DNA from: Proteromonas lacertae
Taxonomy: Eukaryota; Sar; Bigyra; Opalinata; Proteromonadidae
NCBI GenBank assembly: GCA_002245135.1
Contig: NGBS01000585.1
Span: 278,663-342,662, forward strand
Direction of reading: 5' to 3'
Length of the DNA: 64,000 nucleotides
Below the pieces are notes generated by a model, which did not search any database, was not told where the DNA came from, and saw only the letters and a program-made list of their open reading frames with translations. How positions within the stretch are numbered: the stretch's first letter is position 1; each line of letters begins with the position of its first letter. The position numbers and the translations under genes were made by a program. Positions 47,818 through 59,928 of the stretch are shown one piece after another.

Positions 47818-50108
47818 ATGTCATTTGATACGAATGATAGTAATAAACAAATACCAGAACCATTATCACCGGATGATATCCCATTGCTGGACGGAGAGTC
47901 TTCTTTTATGAAAGAAAAAACAAACAAAAGAAAGAGTTCTGCTAAAAATAAAAGTTCAAGATCTAAAAAAATAAAAACTAATTATGAATATTTAAGTGAG
48001 AATGATACTGGCTCAGACTCCTCCATTGATGACTATGAAAAGAATATTCTGTATGAAATGGAGAATGGTAAACCTTTTATATCACCAAGCAACGTTGCAC
48101 CATTTGAATTTGCAACTATCCTAGAAGGTGAGAGATTTGCTCATGAAAGAGGTTTGCCAGTTTTAAAACCTGCACTACCACCAGCAGTAAATGAACGTTT
48201 ATATGGTCCACATCCTTTTGCATTAGATCCATCTAACAAGATAAATCGTTTTTTTAATTCGATTCAATTGAAATATAGCGAAAGTGAAGATTGTTATTAT
48301 GTTGAATGGGAAGGTACTAATGTCTTTGCTCCTACACCAATTTTGTCATATAAAAGAATCTATGTAATTGATTATTATTTCCATATAGTTGGTGATATTA
48401 TGAATAGTTCTAATAAATCATTTATTATAAGTGGTCCAACTGGAGTAGGCAAAACTCAAATTATATTATTTATAATTGCATTTATTCGTACATTACCTGT
48501 AGAAATACGACCAGCAATTTACATTAAGAATAATAAATATGTATTTACATTGTATATTGAAAATGAAGTATTTGTTGTACCAAGAGAAGAAAATGTAAGA
48601 GCTGTAATAGAAATAGTAGATTCAGTATCGATTTATAATAAAATGTTACCTCCTTTTGGTAAAAGAATTGAAATTACTAATGGAAATACACTAATATCAT
48701 CATTAAATGATTCTGTTGTATATTATCTTCCAAGATGGAGTAAAGATGAAATAAAAAAATGTTTAAAGATCATTTCTACTCCACCAACAACTCCATCATT
48801 AGAGTGGAATGATAGTATTAGTAATACATATGAAAGAATAGGTGGGATAGTAAAGTATATTATTACTGTTACTACTCTGAATTATGATATTGATAAAGAA
48901 ATAAACGAATCAATTGAAACATGTAAAAAGAATAATATACCTGTGTATTATTCATGGAATAATAATAATAACAATTTGATGGTGCAATATGCTGATAAAA
49001 CTGGATTAATGTATGAAGATATGGTTGATGAATATTATCATATATCTGGGAGATGTATATATAGTGATTATACAATTTATTTATCAAAGAATATAGCTGT
49101 AAAAGATTTTTATAACATCTTTAGAAGGTTTATAAAATTACAGAATTGGAAAGAAATGTTGTTGTTATTAATAGGTTTTAGAGCTATACATAATAATGTC
49201 GATATTACTAGTTCAATAAGATTTGAGTATCATAATAAAAATGAATTATTTGATTCTGAATTGCCTTCTTGGTTGATTGATACAATAACTAAAGACGATA
49301 ATCTACCTGACATGGTATTTTATAGTCACTGTATGGATTTTTAACTTTAACGTAGATAACCAAACATATTCACTGTTATATTTATATCCAGATGGTATTA
49401 TATCTTCTATGACCTTCACATCATATGATGTTAATATATTATCCATCATCAGATTTAACTGATGCTTTTAGTAAAAGTTCAGAATTAAAAAAAGATGTAA
49501 AGCTAATAAAATATGACTATGATAAAATATTAGAAGCATTTCCATATCTTATAACACCATTTACTGTTTTAAATGAAGATAATATTATAACAGAAAGACA
49601 AAATGATAATTTAAGATCTTTGCCAACTGTAGAATCATCATCAATTGGAGAAGAAATTAATAATAATAACAATCCCAATACAAATATTACATTCTATTTA
49701 TTATCACCATCATTAGTAAAAACTACAAATCAAACAATGGAATCATTAGTTTTAATTGAAAGTAGTGCTTATTATAGTTATTTTGATATGATAATTAATA
49801 ATTCTGAATGGCAACAAGCATTGTTCAACCTATGTAGAATTATTTATCTCTCACCATTTATTGAATTGAAGTTGGTTTTGTATTATTATTTGTATAAAAA
49901 GGGTAATGCTTATTTGATTGCATTACATTGCAATAATGAAACTGGATATATTAAAGCTATTTATGATACATTTGGAGAGGCAAAGAGTTTTATTTCTTCA
50001 TTTACTGCAAAAATAGATTCTTTGAGAAATATATTCCCTTCACTGCCAAAAGTATCACTAATTGAAAATTTAAACCAGAATGATAATTTTTTTAATCACA
50101 TGGAATAA
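47818..50108 (+). CDS. Crinkler/RHS-like P-loop NTPase protein
   Basis: The start at 47818 gives an acidic and lysine-rich head with a nuclear-signal-like run (KRKSSAKNKSSRSKKIK). A segment FAHERGLPVLKPALPPAVNE follows. The NTPase core has Walker A (FIISGPTGVGKTQI), a region with VVYYLPRWSKDEIKKCLKII, and NTYERIGGIVKYII. The P-loop plus LPxWSxxEL plus ERxGGIxRY order is typical of the NTPase part of crinkler (CRN) and retrotransposon-hot-spot (RHS) proteins. No CRN secretion motif or HVLVVVP-like junction is seen. Two introns, about 49318-49360 (after DM) and 49394-49451 (GTATTATATC...ATCAG), join the C-terminal part (DLTDAFSKSSELKKDVKLI). The role is unknown; these proteins are found in many protists and fungi, often as effectors or selfish-element associates. 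Confidence 0.6.
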
Positions 50109-50208
50109 CAGATACAAAAATCAGATTTATGATTATTTGTTCTTTTTGTTGGATAGTATTTTTTAGTCGATAATCAAACAACAAATATAAAAAAAATAAT
50201 TATGGGAT

Positions 50209-51506
50209 TTACATACTCAATAATGTCTTCAAATTATTCATTTGAGTTATAACATCAGGATCTGACTTCTTTCTTTCTTCATCCAAATATTCATATAGCT
50301 GCAAAAACTCTCCAAAGTGTTGTTTGGCTTTATCTATATCTTTATGATTATATAATACAATTGCATAATTTAAATGAAATTGAGGGTCACTAGCAATAGA
50401 TAATAATAATTATAATAATTAATATATATATATACTTTTCCATTTCAATAGCTTTATTAAAAGCTTGACAAGCATTCTCAAAATCATCCAAACGGTTAAA
50501 TGTAATTCCAACATACATATAAGTCATAGCAAAGTTGGGATTAATATTCAAAGAAGCAGTAAAATAATTATAAGCAGAAGCATATTGTTGAGTATTTAAA
50601 TGAACTAACCCTAAGTTATAAGATATAATCCACTCAAATGGATCTAGATATAAAGCTTTCTTCAAGCAAGATATTGCTGCTACATATCTCTGTTTTCCAA
50701 AGAAACACATTCCAATATTGTTCCATAATTGTGCACTATTGGGTATCAATACAGCAGCTACTCTGTATTTAACTAATGCAACATCCATATCATTATGATC
50801 TTGTATAATTGAACCAGCTGCTAATATTGTCTTTGGATTTCGTGGATCATGAGTTAAGGAGTTACCTAAGAAGTCAAATGCTCTGAAATTCTCACCTAAT
50901 CTGAGGTATAACAATCCAATAGTTGTCAAAATCTCTGCATTGTCTGGAGAGAATTCTAGAGCTTCTATATAGATATCTATTGCTTTTTTATAGTCTTCTT
51001 GTAGTGTAAACACTTTTCCCAAATTCATATAGGTTGAATCATGTCTTTGTATCTGATTTGCATTTTGGAAGGATAATATGGCATTTTCATATTGTTTTAA
51101 ATACATATAACATAAACCTTTATTATATAATATCTCCCAATCATCTGGATTTAGTTTTTGTGCTTCATTATATACTTCTATTGCTGTCTTGTGTTTTCCT
51201 AGTAAATATAATGAACGTCCAACTTGCTTCAAATTTTCAGGATTTGATGGGTTGATACAAGCTGCAGCCTGAAATAATTTCAATGATTCTTCTATTTTCC
51301 CTTGTTGACGATAAATTAATGCTATTTAGACACAGATAATAATAAAAATAATGTATACCTTTCACAAATATTGGATATTCACTAATTCCATTACAGTTAC
51401 GTAACTGTTCTTCTATTAACTCCAAACACTCTTTATAATCCTTTCTAATAAACAAAATGTGGATCAACCAATTATCAGATTCTCTCCTTATACTTATTTC
51501 ATCCAT
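50209..51506 (-). CDS. BBS4: Bardet-Biedl syndrome protein BBS4, BBSome subunit
   Basis: BBS4 is a TPR subunit of the BBSome, which moves membrane proteins in and out of cilia. The match is strong over the whole length: KQVGRSLYLLGKHKTAIEVY, WEILYNKGLCYMYLKQYENA, LLYLRLGENFRAFDFLGNSL, WNNIGMCFFGKQRYVAAISC and NLGLVHLNTQQYASAYNYF. The short first exon gives MDEISIRRESDNWLIHILF. Introns are at about 51359-51326 (before ALIYRQQGKIEESLKLF) and 50436-50398. The apparent tail KYIYILIIIIII is that last intron read through. The true end is DLKTLLSM-like sequence with TAA at 50209. With IFT56 it shows a full ciliary transport system. Confidence 0.93.
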
Positions 51507-51534
51507 AACAGAAATTTAAAAATTCAAATCTTAC

Positions 51535-51542
51535 TCAAGCTT
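51535..51542. promoter_or_regulatory. Upstream motif B (TCAAGCTT) between BBS4 and UBA3
   Basis: It lies in the 70-bp gap between divergent start codons (51506 and 51577). On the BBS4 side it is followed by TTTGAATTTTTAA. Confidence 0.5.
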
Positions 51543-51576
51543 TAGTTTTTTAAGGTTTACATACATCCAAATATCT

Positions 51577-52980
51577 ATGCCATCACTTGACTATAGCTCT
51601 CGTTTTGTTGATATTAGTAATGTATATACTGGTCTTTATTTATCGCTTCTTTAGTATCTCAATAGACCTTCTGATTATGGAATTGAGTCAGGAGCATTGA
51701 GTGTTGGAGAATATGCTCCAGGAGAAGAAGTATAGTCATATTTGTGTTATTTTTTAGACAATTAATTTCATCAAAGAAGCTAAAATCCTAGTAATCGGAG
51801 CTGGTGGTTTAGGATGTGAAATATTAAAGAATTTAGCATTATCAGGATTTCAAAATATTCATGTGATAGATGCAGACACAATAGATATTACAAACTTAAA
51901 TCGTCAATTTTTATTCAGAATGAAAGATGTGGGTCATTCCAAAGCAGAAGTAGCTGCAGAGTTTATAATGAAAAGAGTACCCGGCTGTAAAGTGGAATAT
52001 AGTACATGTTATGTTCAAGATAAACCACCATCATTTTATGCTGAATTTCAATTAGTTATAGCTGGTTTAGATAATATAGAAGCAAGATCATGGATCAATC
52101 ACATGTTATGTTCATTTGTAGAAAAAGATGAAGAAGGCAAACCGATATTAGAAACAGTAATTCCATTAATAGATGGAGGAACTGAAGGATTTATGGGTCA
52201 AAGTAGAGTAATATTGCCAGGAATTACTGCCTGTTTTGAATGTACTTTAGATACAGTTCCAAAACAAGTGACTTATGCGATGTGTACAATAGCAGCAACA
52301 CCTCGTAAACCAGAACATTGTATAGCTTATGCGATGATGGTATTATGGAATGATAATTTTGATAGAAAATATGACACAGATTCTCCTGAAGATATGAAAT
52401 GGATATATGAACAAGCATTAAAAAGAGCAAATGAATTTAAAATTAAAGGTGTTACCTACAATTTAACATTAGGAGTAGTGAAGAATATTATTCCAGCTAT
52501 TGCTTCGACTAATGCTATTATTGCAGCATCCTGTTGTAATGAAGCATTGAAGTATTTATCATATGGTGGACAATTATTGAATACTACTTGGATGTATATG
52601 GGAAGTGAAGGAATATATGCTTCTACATTTGAATATCAGAAGAAACAAGATTGTCCTGCATGTGGAAAGTTGTGTTTAACTTATAAATTAGAAGAAACAA
52701 TGAAATTGAATGAATTGATTGAAAAAATAAAGAGTGATGATGAGTTTAAAGTGAAGATTGATAATCCTTCAATTACATTAGGAAATTTACCATTATATAT
52801 TGGAGTATTATATTATTATTATTATTATATTTTATATAGAGTTTCGAAAGTGGAAGAGAATCTACAAAAATGAATCTTGAAAAGAGTTTGAAAGAATTAA
52901 ATGTTGTGAATGATTCAGTATTGACTGTTACTGATAAAGCTTTAGGTAAAAAATCTGTTGATATTGTTATTAAATTTTAA
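51577..52980 (+). CDS. UBA3: NEDD8-activating enzyme E1 catalytic subunit (UBA3)
   Basis: UBA3 with APPBP1 adenylates NEDD8 and passes it to UBC12, which activates cullin ligases. The start at 51577 gives MPSLDYSSRFVDISN, then an intron and YLNRPSDYGIESGALSVGEY. The ATP site is KILVIGAGGLGCEILKNLAL with DADTIDITNLNRQFLF. The catalytic Cys is in VTYAMCTIAATPRKPEHCI. PLIDGGTEGFMGQSRVILPG and ASTNAIIAASCCNEALKYL are close to the human protein. The C-terminal ubiquitin-fold part (DNPSITLGNLPLYIG, then an intron with a TTA run, then KALGKKSVDIVIKF) is complete. Total length is about 430 residues. Confidence 0.92.
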
Positions 52981-53152
52981 AATATTAAAACACATACATA
53001 TATTATTATTACTGTTTATTATTGTTTTTTATAATACATATATTTATTTTAGTAATTGAAATGTGATTAATAATTGTATGTAAGTTTTTTACAAGTGAAT
53101 TTGATTTTTTGTTAAAAAATAATAATAAAAAGAATAATTTTAAGTATGGTAT

Positions 53153-54901
53153 TTAAATGGGGAGTTTATTAATTATTTTTTCTTTCAATAAATCCCAACA
53201 AACTGACTTATCTTTTTTAGCATGGATTAACATATCTCTATGTTCATTTAAACGACGAATCAAATATGGGATTACTGTTGCAACAGATCCGTATGGTAAA
53301 TATTTATATACATTAAATCCATTATAACTTAAACTACAAGAGATATAATCACTCATTCCATATAACTGACCAAATGAAATAGAATTTTCTTTTTTATTTA
53401 TTTCACTTTCTTCCATTAAATCAATAGCTTTTAATATACTGTTTTCATTATGAGTAGCAACTAATACATTATGATTGTTGGATATTAAATATTTAGCCAT
53501 CTATAATAACAATATAATATAATATATACTCTGTCATAATTCTTATGTGTATCTTCAATTGTTGAATATATTGGATCTTCTTCTAAACATTTTTTTGCTC
53601 TTCTTCTTTCATAATCCATATAAGCTCCTCTTACCAACTTTACACACATTTTACAATTACTTAATTTCATTCTTTCAGCACATATTTGCATTTTATTGTA
53701 AGAATTCTTCATATATGCTTGATATGTTGCATATATAATTGGCTTTTCTTTGTTATATCTTTTCATCATTTCGATAGTCTAATTAATATTATTTAAATAC
53801 ACATAATTTCAATACAATTTCTTCAATTGCAGGTTGATAATCACTTTCTTCAGCATCTATTAATATAGCTACATCATTTTCAGCTGCAACTCGACAGATT
53901 TCATCAAATGAATCTTCTAGAAGTGTTAATTGATATCTTAGATAATCAGATAATTTAGGAATCTAATACATTATTATTATATATTATATTTACATATGGA
54001 AAACATTGATAATTAATCTCTTTATGTTGTATATTATGAAGTGAGAACATCTCATATAAACTAATCAATTGAATGCGAGTTTTATCTTGTGAAATATTAT
54101 TAAATATATTCTCTATATCTGTTATTGGTTTATCTTCCTTCATTCTACGACATTCAGCGATGAATTTATCTTTCGATATTCCATCTTTTTCACTCCATTT
54201 ATTATATATTTCATCAATTCTTTTATATATATTACTCAATTGGACTAACAGTGATGGAAATATGATTGAACTTATTTTGACTGCTACTACTGGATCTGAA
54301 CAGTTTGTTTTTTCATTAGAAGCCATCTATTGATTGATTAATTCATTGATAATATTATACTTTTAGTGTTTCTATAATATACTTTTGTGCTTTTACAATA
54401 TTTTCATCCATTATTTTGGGGTTTTCTTTACTATCTACACTATTTGACTATTTTTATAATAAAGAATTACAATATAATATTATACTTCAAATCCATAATC
54501 ATAAGCAGGTTTTAGATTGTATTTAAATAATCTCTTATTCGTTTCTTTTATTTCATTCAAACTAAATGATTATCTTAATATTGTCTTACTTTTCTCCTCC
54601 ACAAAATCTTGAAAATATTGTGTGCTTTAATACGCTATTAGTTATTGTTTTACCTGGGAAATGATAAGCAAATTTGATCATTTGGGAAGAATTATTCACA
54701 AGCAGCTTACTTTCACACAATTTAAATACAAATAAACCATTAATCAATCTAGAAACTGGCTCCTTATCCATAATTTTACGATAATCATCAAATGAGAAAC
54801 TACATATATAAAAATTGGTATATATACTTCTTTGATGCTTTACTAAAACACTTTTTGGTATAAAATAATGTGTTCCGAGTGTAAATAAGCCTAGAAAACA
54901 T
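53153..54901 (-). CDS. PRODH: Mitochondrial proline dehydrogenase (PRODH)
   Basis: PRODH is the flavin enzyme that oxidises proline to pyrroline-5-carboxylate at the inner membrane. The start at 54901 gives a presequence (MFSRLIYTRNTLFYTKKCFS), and an intron leads to FDDYRKIMDKEPVSRLINGL. The barrel is assembled from several exons: FAYHFPGKTITNSVLKHTIF, PVVAVKISSIIFPSLLVQLS, a DAEESDYQP-type block near 53860, PIIYATYQAYMKNSY, MCVKLVRGAYMDYERRRAKK and NVLVATHNENS. QLYGMSDYISCSLSYNGFNV and YKYLPYGSVATVIPYLIRRL close the family pattern, including the RxxxR proline-carboxylate motif (IRRLNEHR). Introns of 25-40 nt lie near 54830, 54570-54480, 54450, 54340, 53980, 53800 and 53520; some joins between 54340 and 54580 are not fully resolved. 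Confidence 0.87.
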
Positions 54902-55233
54902 GCGAAGATAAAACTAGGATATAGAATAGTTTATATGTTAAAATTATTTATCTTCCTCATTTTTGATGTACCAAATTTAATAATATAATTGTTATTGAAT
55001 GCTTCAATGAATCATTTGAAAATCTCTATAATCTGTTATAATAATCTGTATATATCACATATCACTGTATTATATATGATGAGAACGACTCCAATAATTG
55101 TACGTGTATTATACAACTATTCACTGGCGATGATAAAATAGACATTTTCAATTGTTTCAAAAAAATAATTCGTTTCCTTGATTTATTTTTTGTTGTTTTC
55201 TTGTTGTTAAGAAAGAATATTCTGTTGTAAAGT
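54902..55233. other. Intergenic region, longest gene-free stretch
   Basis: Between the divergent PRODH and FkbM genes. I see no credible exon, tRNA or other RNA gene. It holds one motif A copy at 55159-55176. Confidence 0.5.
55159..55176 (+). promoter_or_regulatory. Upstream motif A (AAAAAAATAATTCGTTTC)
   Basis: It lies 57 bp before the FkbM methyltransferase start codon, in sense orientation. Confidence 0.5.
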
Positions 55234-56220
55234 ATGTGTAAAGTTGTATTTCATCATTTTATATGTTGTTTATTTGTTTTTATGATATTCACTCTGTCAT
55301 TGCCTATTCTCTTCCCACTTGTGTTGTTTTATATTAATCAACCTGAAATAATAAAATATTATTTCGATAGAAATGGATCAGTTATAACGCCTATTGATAT
55401 TAAGTGGAAATCAGAAAGTCCTTTATTTCATTCAAAATATATAATGATGCCAATTCAAATAAATTCTTCAATCCATCCTTTTACAATGTATATAAGGAAA
55501 AGTAGTGATCTAATATCCAGTTCAATACTACAATTTGGTAAATGGCCTGAATGTGAGGATTATTTAAATATATTCAAAGACATTGAGAATTCACTTCATA
55601 TAACAGGTTCATTTCTAGATATTGGTGGTAATATAGGAGCTTGTAGTTTATTGTTTCTATCGTATAACATTAAAACAATCATATTTGAACCAATGCCAGA
55701 CAATTTGTATTTATTAACAAGTAGTTTGTTAATAAATCCATCATTCTTGAATATAAGTGAATTATATCCAATAGCATTGGGAGAAAAGGAAGGTAAAGGA
55801 GAAATAAAAGCATCATCCAATAATTGGGGAGGATCTTCATTAGTAGCAAGAATACCAAGAATAAATAATAAAGTGATAAAGATATTTACATTAGATAAAA
55901 TATTGAAAGATAGAAATGAAAAGATTTTATTGACTAAAATTGATGTAGAAGGTTATGAGTATAATGTGTTGAAAGGAAGTATTATGAAATTGAAAAGTAA
56001 AGATTTAATAGCAATTATATTTGAAGTGAATTGTTATACTTTAAAAAGTGTGAAAGTTAAACCGTCAATGATATTTAAGTTTTTAGAAGATATTGGTTAT
56101 GTAATATATAATAGAATGAATAGAGTATGTGATGATGTGGATAATGTAGTTGCTAATGTTTTAGCAATTCATAGTGTATATTATAATTTAATAAATATAA
56201 CTCATTTTGCTAAATACTAG
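55234..56220 (+). CDS. FkbM-family methyltransferase with N-terminal membrane anchor
   Basis: This is an intronless 328-residue gene. An N-terminal hydrophobic stretch (CCLFVFMIFTLSLPILFPLV) is a signal anchor, so the catalytic part likely faces the ER or Golgi lumen or the outside. The Rossmann fold has SFLDIGGNIGACSLLFL (SAM binding), IFEPMPDNLYLL (acidic end of beta 2), NNWGGSSLVARI, and TKIDVEGYEYNVLKGS with EVNCYTL. Those are the FkbM signatures. FkbM enzymes usually methylate sugar or polyketide hydroxyls; here a glycan substrate is plausible but unproven. The lack of introns is notable among intron-rich neighbours, and FkbM genes are common in bacteria, so lateral origin is possible, although base use is like that around it. 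Confidence 0.82.
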   Translation: MCKVVFHHFICCLFVFMIFTLSLPILFPLVLFYINQPEIIKYYFDRNGSVITPIDIKWKSESPLFHSKYIMMPIQINSSIHPFTMYIRKSSDLISSSILQFGKWPECEDYLNIFKDIENSLHITGSFLDIGGNIGACSLLFLSYNIKTIIFEPMPDNLYLLTSSLLINPSFLNISELYPIALGEKEGKGEIKASSNNWGGSSLVARIPRINNKVIKIFTLDKILKDRNEKILLTKIDVEGYEYNVLKGSIMKLKSKDLIAIIFEVNCYTLKSVKVKPSMIFKFLEDIGYVIYNRMNRVCDDVDNVVANVLAIHSVYYNLINITHFAKY

Positions 56221-56354
56221 ATAATTTAATATGTGGAATTTAATATTTATTTGGGTTTTAAGGCATTTGTTTATTGTTTTGAAGAAATTATTTTCATACA
56301 CCACTTTTTTTTTCAAAACCCATTTTGTAGTAGTTTTTCGTTTTAAAAATTATA

Positions 56355-59300
56355 ATGAAAATTAGGAACTTAATAAATATTTTTCTACTGTTTCTGATTG
56401 TATTTATTGTCTCGTTATTTGATTATAGTCAGCATATAGTTTTAGTATACATCCATTGTCAGATACACAAAGCCTAAGCAACACACTTCGGATAAATGGC
56501 ATAGTAGATCTAAGTCGAAGCAATGACGAATCTCAGCAAGGTATTTTTATGTTTTCTATGTTTTTTAGATTTTTCTATATCAGTGGGTCTATACTCTTGG
56601 AAAACCATTACAAATTTAAAGGGTGGAATATGCATATCCAGGGATTGTAGTAAGAATAATATTCGAAGAAATGTGTCTCTATCTTTGTGGATGCTTGAGA
56701 TATCTTTTAGATAAATATATAAAAATAAGAAATTTTCTTAATTAAATATAACCTTCAGAAACAGAATATTCAAAAATCAAATCAATCAAAAACCACATCA
56801 ACTCTCTGTGTGATTCTAATCCAAAAGATAAACCTATATATTTTATAACACCACACAATGAAGCATATATAAAATTGAGTATTATTAGTTGTATTATTTA
56901 ATGTTCAATAGTATTGGAGGAAGTAAATAAAACATCAGAATTGGGATGTAATTTCTTTGTAATGGTTATGTCTGGTAATTCTTACTTCTTTAAAGACAAT
57001 AGCTACAAATATTTAGGATCAATAGATCCTTCAGATATCTCTAAAATGTTGAAAGCATTAGAATATCCAATTAGAAATGATTTAATACGAAGAATTGCCA
57101 TAATTACTTATGGTAATAATGATTATAATAAAGGAATAAAAGAAGAAGAATACATCACTCAATACTTTAAAGATTACAGTTTGGAATTCAACGAAGAATG
57201 CACAGTAATATATGGAAGGTCAATTTGTTTACCTTATTTTATAGATGTATAATAATAAACTACTATAATAATAATTATTATTATTTTAATAGTTGACAAA
57301 AGAAAGAGATATTGAAAGAGCTAAAGTAATAAAGAATACTCTTTGTCCATTGAAGGTGATAGAAGATACAGATATATTAATAGTAAATGTAATTGATACT
57401 ATGTGGGCTGTAGTAATCTCCGAATTAGATAGTTGTGATAAACGATTGAACTATATTATGTTTTTTTCATCATCAAAGTTCTTGTTTATTGATAATGTAA
57501 ATCATATTGAATACACAGTGGATAATAGCATATTACATAATAGAAATACAATCAATAATAAGTATATATATATATGATATTACTATTATAAATAGTAAAA
57601 TAACAAATGAATTTATATATGAAATATATGAGTATGTTACTCCATATATAGAATATATAAATAATAATATAAAGTTAAAATATATCTCTACACCGGATAA
57701 TAAGTTTCTATTTCGTGGATATGATGTTGGAATATTAATTGAGAATCATATTTCACAATTTAGTAAGTCAAATGATCAAAGTAAAGTAGAGAATATATTT
57801 AGTAATGGTTTTACTGGAAATACATTTGAATCATTTATAGATTGTATAATTATATATAATTAATTATATATAGCTTATATCCATATTACAGATAATGGTC
57901 AATTGTTAATATTACCAGGTGGAAATACATTAAATACATATTATACAAACATATTGATAGATGATCGACATATGAATATTGGAGATAATATTTCACTAAC
58001 AAATAGAGAAGTTTTACTTTCAGTAAAGTATATTAATTATTATTATTATTATTATTAGAATACCAATAACTGCTTCATCCTACCTATCTTCACTTGTAGC
58101 AAAACCATTAACAATTATATATGAATATGGTTTTACTTATTGGTATATTTATTATTCAGTTTATGTTGTATTCCTTTTAATAATAATCAGATTTGTTATT
58201 GCTGAAAGAAAGTATATTATTATTATTATTATTATTATTTTGTTTTATATAGACATTTCATGTTTTTTTATTCCATGTTTTATGTCATTGTTTTCATTAT
58301 AGTAATAATATTTTCAATGGTATATTTCTTAATGTTAGAAATTGACCCAAGTCCAATTATTTGCACATTAAGAAATGTATTTAATGTTATTGGATTTCAT
58401 TGTTCTATTCTGTTTATGTTTATTGTTCAATACTTGGTAACAACATTGAAACCACCACCAGAAGTACTTAAGAATGTATTTCTGTTCATCTTTTTAATGA
58501 TTGTAAATGTTGTATATATTATAATAAGCAATGAACCTTATCAAGCTACATATGGCTATTCAATGTTGGATGGTTATAATGTGCAATATTCATGTTTTGA
58601 AGTTCAAAGTACAACAATTTTTATATTTTATGAAGTTATTATTATATTTATTTGTGCAAGATGTTATGTGCTTTTGATGACAGATTTTCTATCTACAACA
58701 ATGTATAAATATGTTGCTGTTATTCTAATTTATTATTTGGTTGTTGTTGTATTGAATGTTGATGGTATAAAGAATGAAATAAATGAGGTATTTAAAGTAG
58801 AATATATCGTTCATTATATATTCTTTGGAGTATTGATAGTGTTGACAATGATATTTTTTGTATATTATTATTATATTTATATTATAGATATTTTATAAAA
58901 GGCATTTTAACGAAGTTTATTTCTCTCATTATAATACACCTGAATATAAATTATCATGTATTAGAAATCCATTATTTTTCTGTTATTTTCTAAGCAAAGA
59001 TAAAAAGAGAGTAACACCAAGTTTATCACATCATTTAAAAGTATATGCTCAATTGGAAGAGGCAAAAATAGATTTTAATCACTTTAAAGGATTATTAGGA
59101 AAAGCAAAAGAACATTTATTAATATCTGAAGTTACAGTGGCAAATGTAATAGCAGCAACAGAAGATGAGAAGGATGAAAAAATGTTGATTTTAACTAAGG
59201 AATTACAAGAGCATATTATTAATGATGAATTTTGGAATAATTTTCTTTCTTCGAGAGATTTTGCAGTTTTATTAACAACTTCACAAGAATTAACAGGTGG

Positions 59301-59727
59301 ATTTTATACATTAAAAATACCAATTAAAAGGATAATATATGAGAGAACCTATTCTATATGGACAAAACAGAAAACATCATATGCTAAACAGAATCAATCC
59401 ATGTATAATGGATCAACTTTACATAGATCAAATTCAACATATGATGATAGTGGTAATTCTGAAACAGGTAGAGCATCAAGATTATCAAGAACTAATGGAG
59501 GAAGTAGTTATTATGGTCATAGTGTTAGGCAAACTTCATTTTTCACAAGTAATGTAAATTCAGCAGCACCCAATGGACCTGGACCAGCAAAGAAAACTAA
59601 ACAAAATGAAGGTACTAATTTGTTGAGAGTGTCGCACAGTAACAATACAGCAAATCAAAACAGAACTAGTCTAAAACCCAAAAATGTTTTATCTTCCAGA
59701 TCTTATGGAAATAATCTGGCAGTGTAA
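56355..59727 (+). CDS. Class C (GABA-B-like) G protein-coupled receptor
   Basis: A signal peptide (MKIRNLINIFLLFLIVFIVS) starts at 56355. The ectodomain of about 500 residues is spread over exons up to about 58080 (for example CNFFVMVMSGNSYFFKD, RRIAIITYGNNDYN, TEFNEECTVIYGRSICLP-like sequence) and is of unclear family. Seven hydrophobic segments lie between 58130 and 58895: YIYYSVYVVFLLIIIRFVIA; FYVIVFIIVIIFSMVYFLML; TM3 with ICTLRNVFNVIGFHCSILFM; FLFIFLMIVNVVYIIIS; TIFIFYEVIIIFICARCYVL; TMYKYVAVILIYYLVVVVLN; YIVHYIFFGVLIVLTMIFF. The C-x-x-R...GF pattern of TM3 is typical of class C receptors, as found in Dictyostelium. The cytosolic tail is about 270 residues, with a helical part (FNHFKGLLGKAKEHLLISEV) and a Ser/Asn-rich end. 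The second exon join near 56430-56460 is uncertain. Confidence 0.68.
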
Positions 59728-59928
59728 ATTAGGATCTTATAGCTTATGTTTTTTATTTATCTAGAGTTTTATAAAGTTATGATGTTTTATTGTTTGTGTG
59801 ATCCAAAAAAAGTGTTAACTAATACACTCTTGCATAATACTCCATAGAATTATGAAGAAAAACAAAAAATGCAAAATAAAATTGAATTCTTTCCAGCCTT
59901 TTTTAAATAGGATTATTTATATACAAAA

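Noticed and set aside
54902-55233. tRNA or small RNA gene in the largest gap
   Set aside because: No GGTTCRANYCC-type B box or cloverleaf-like pairing was found.
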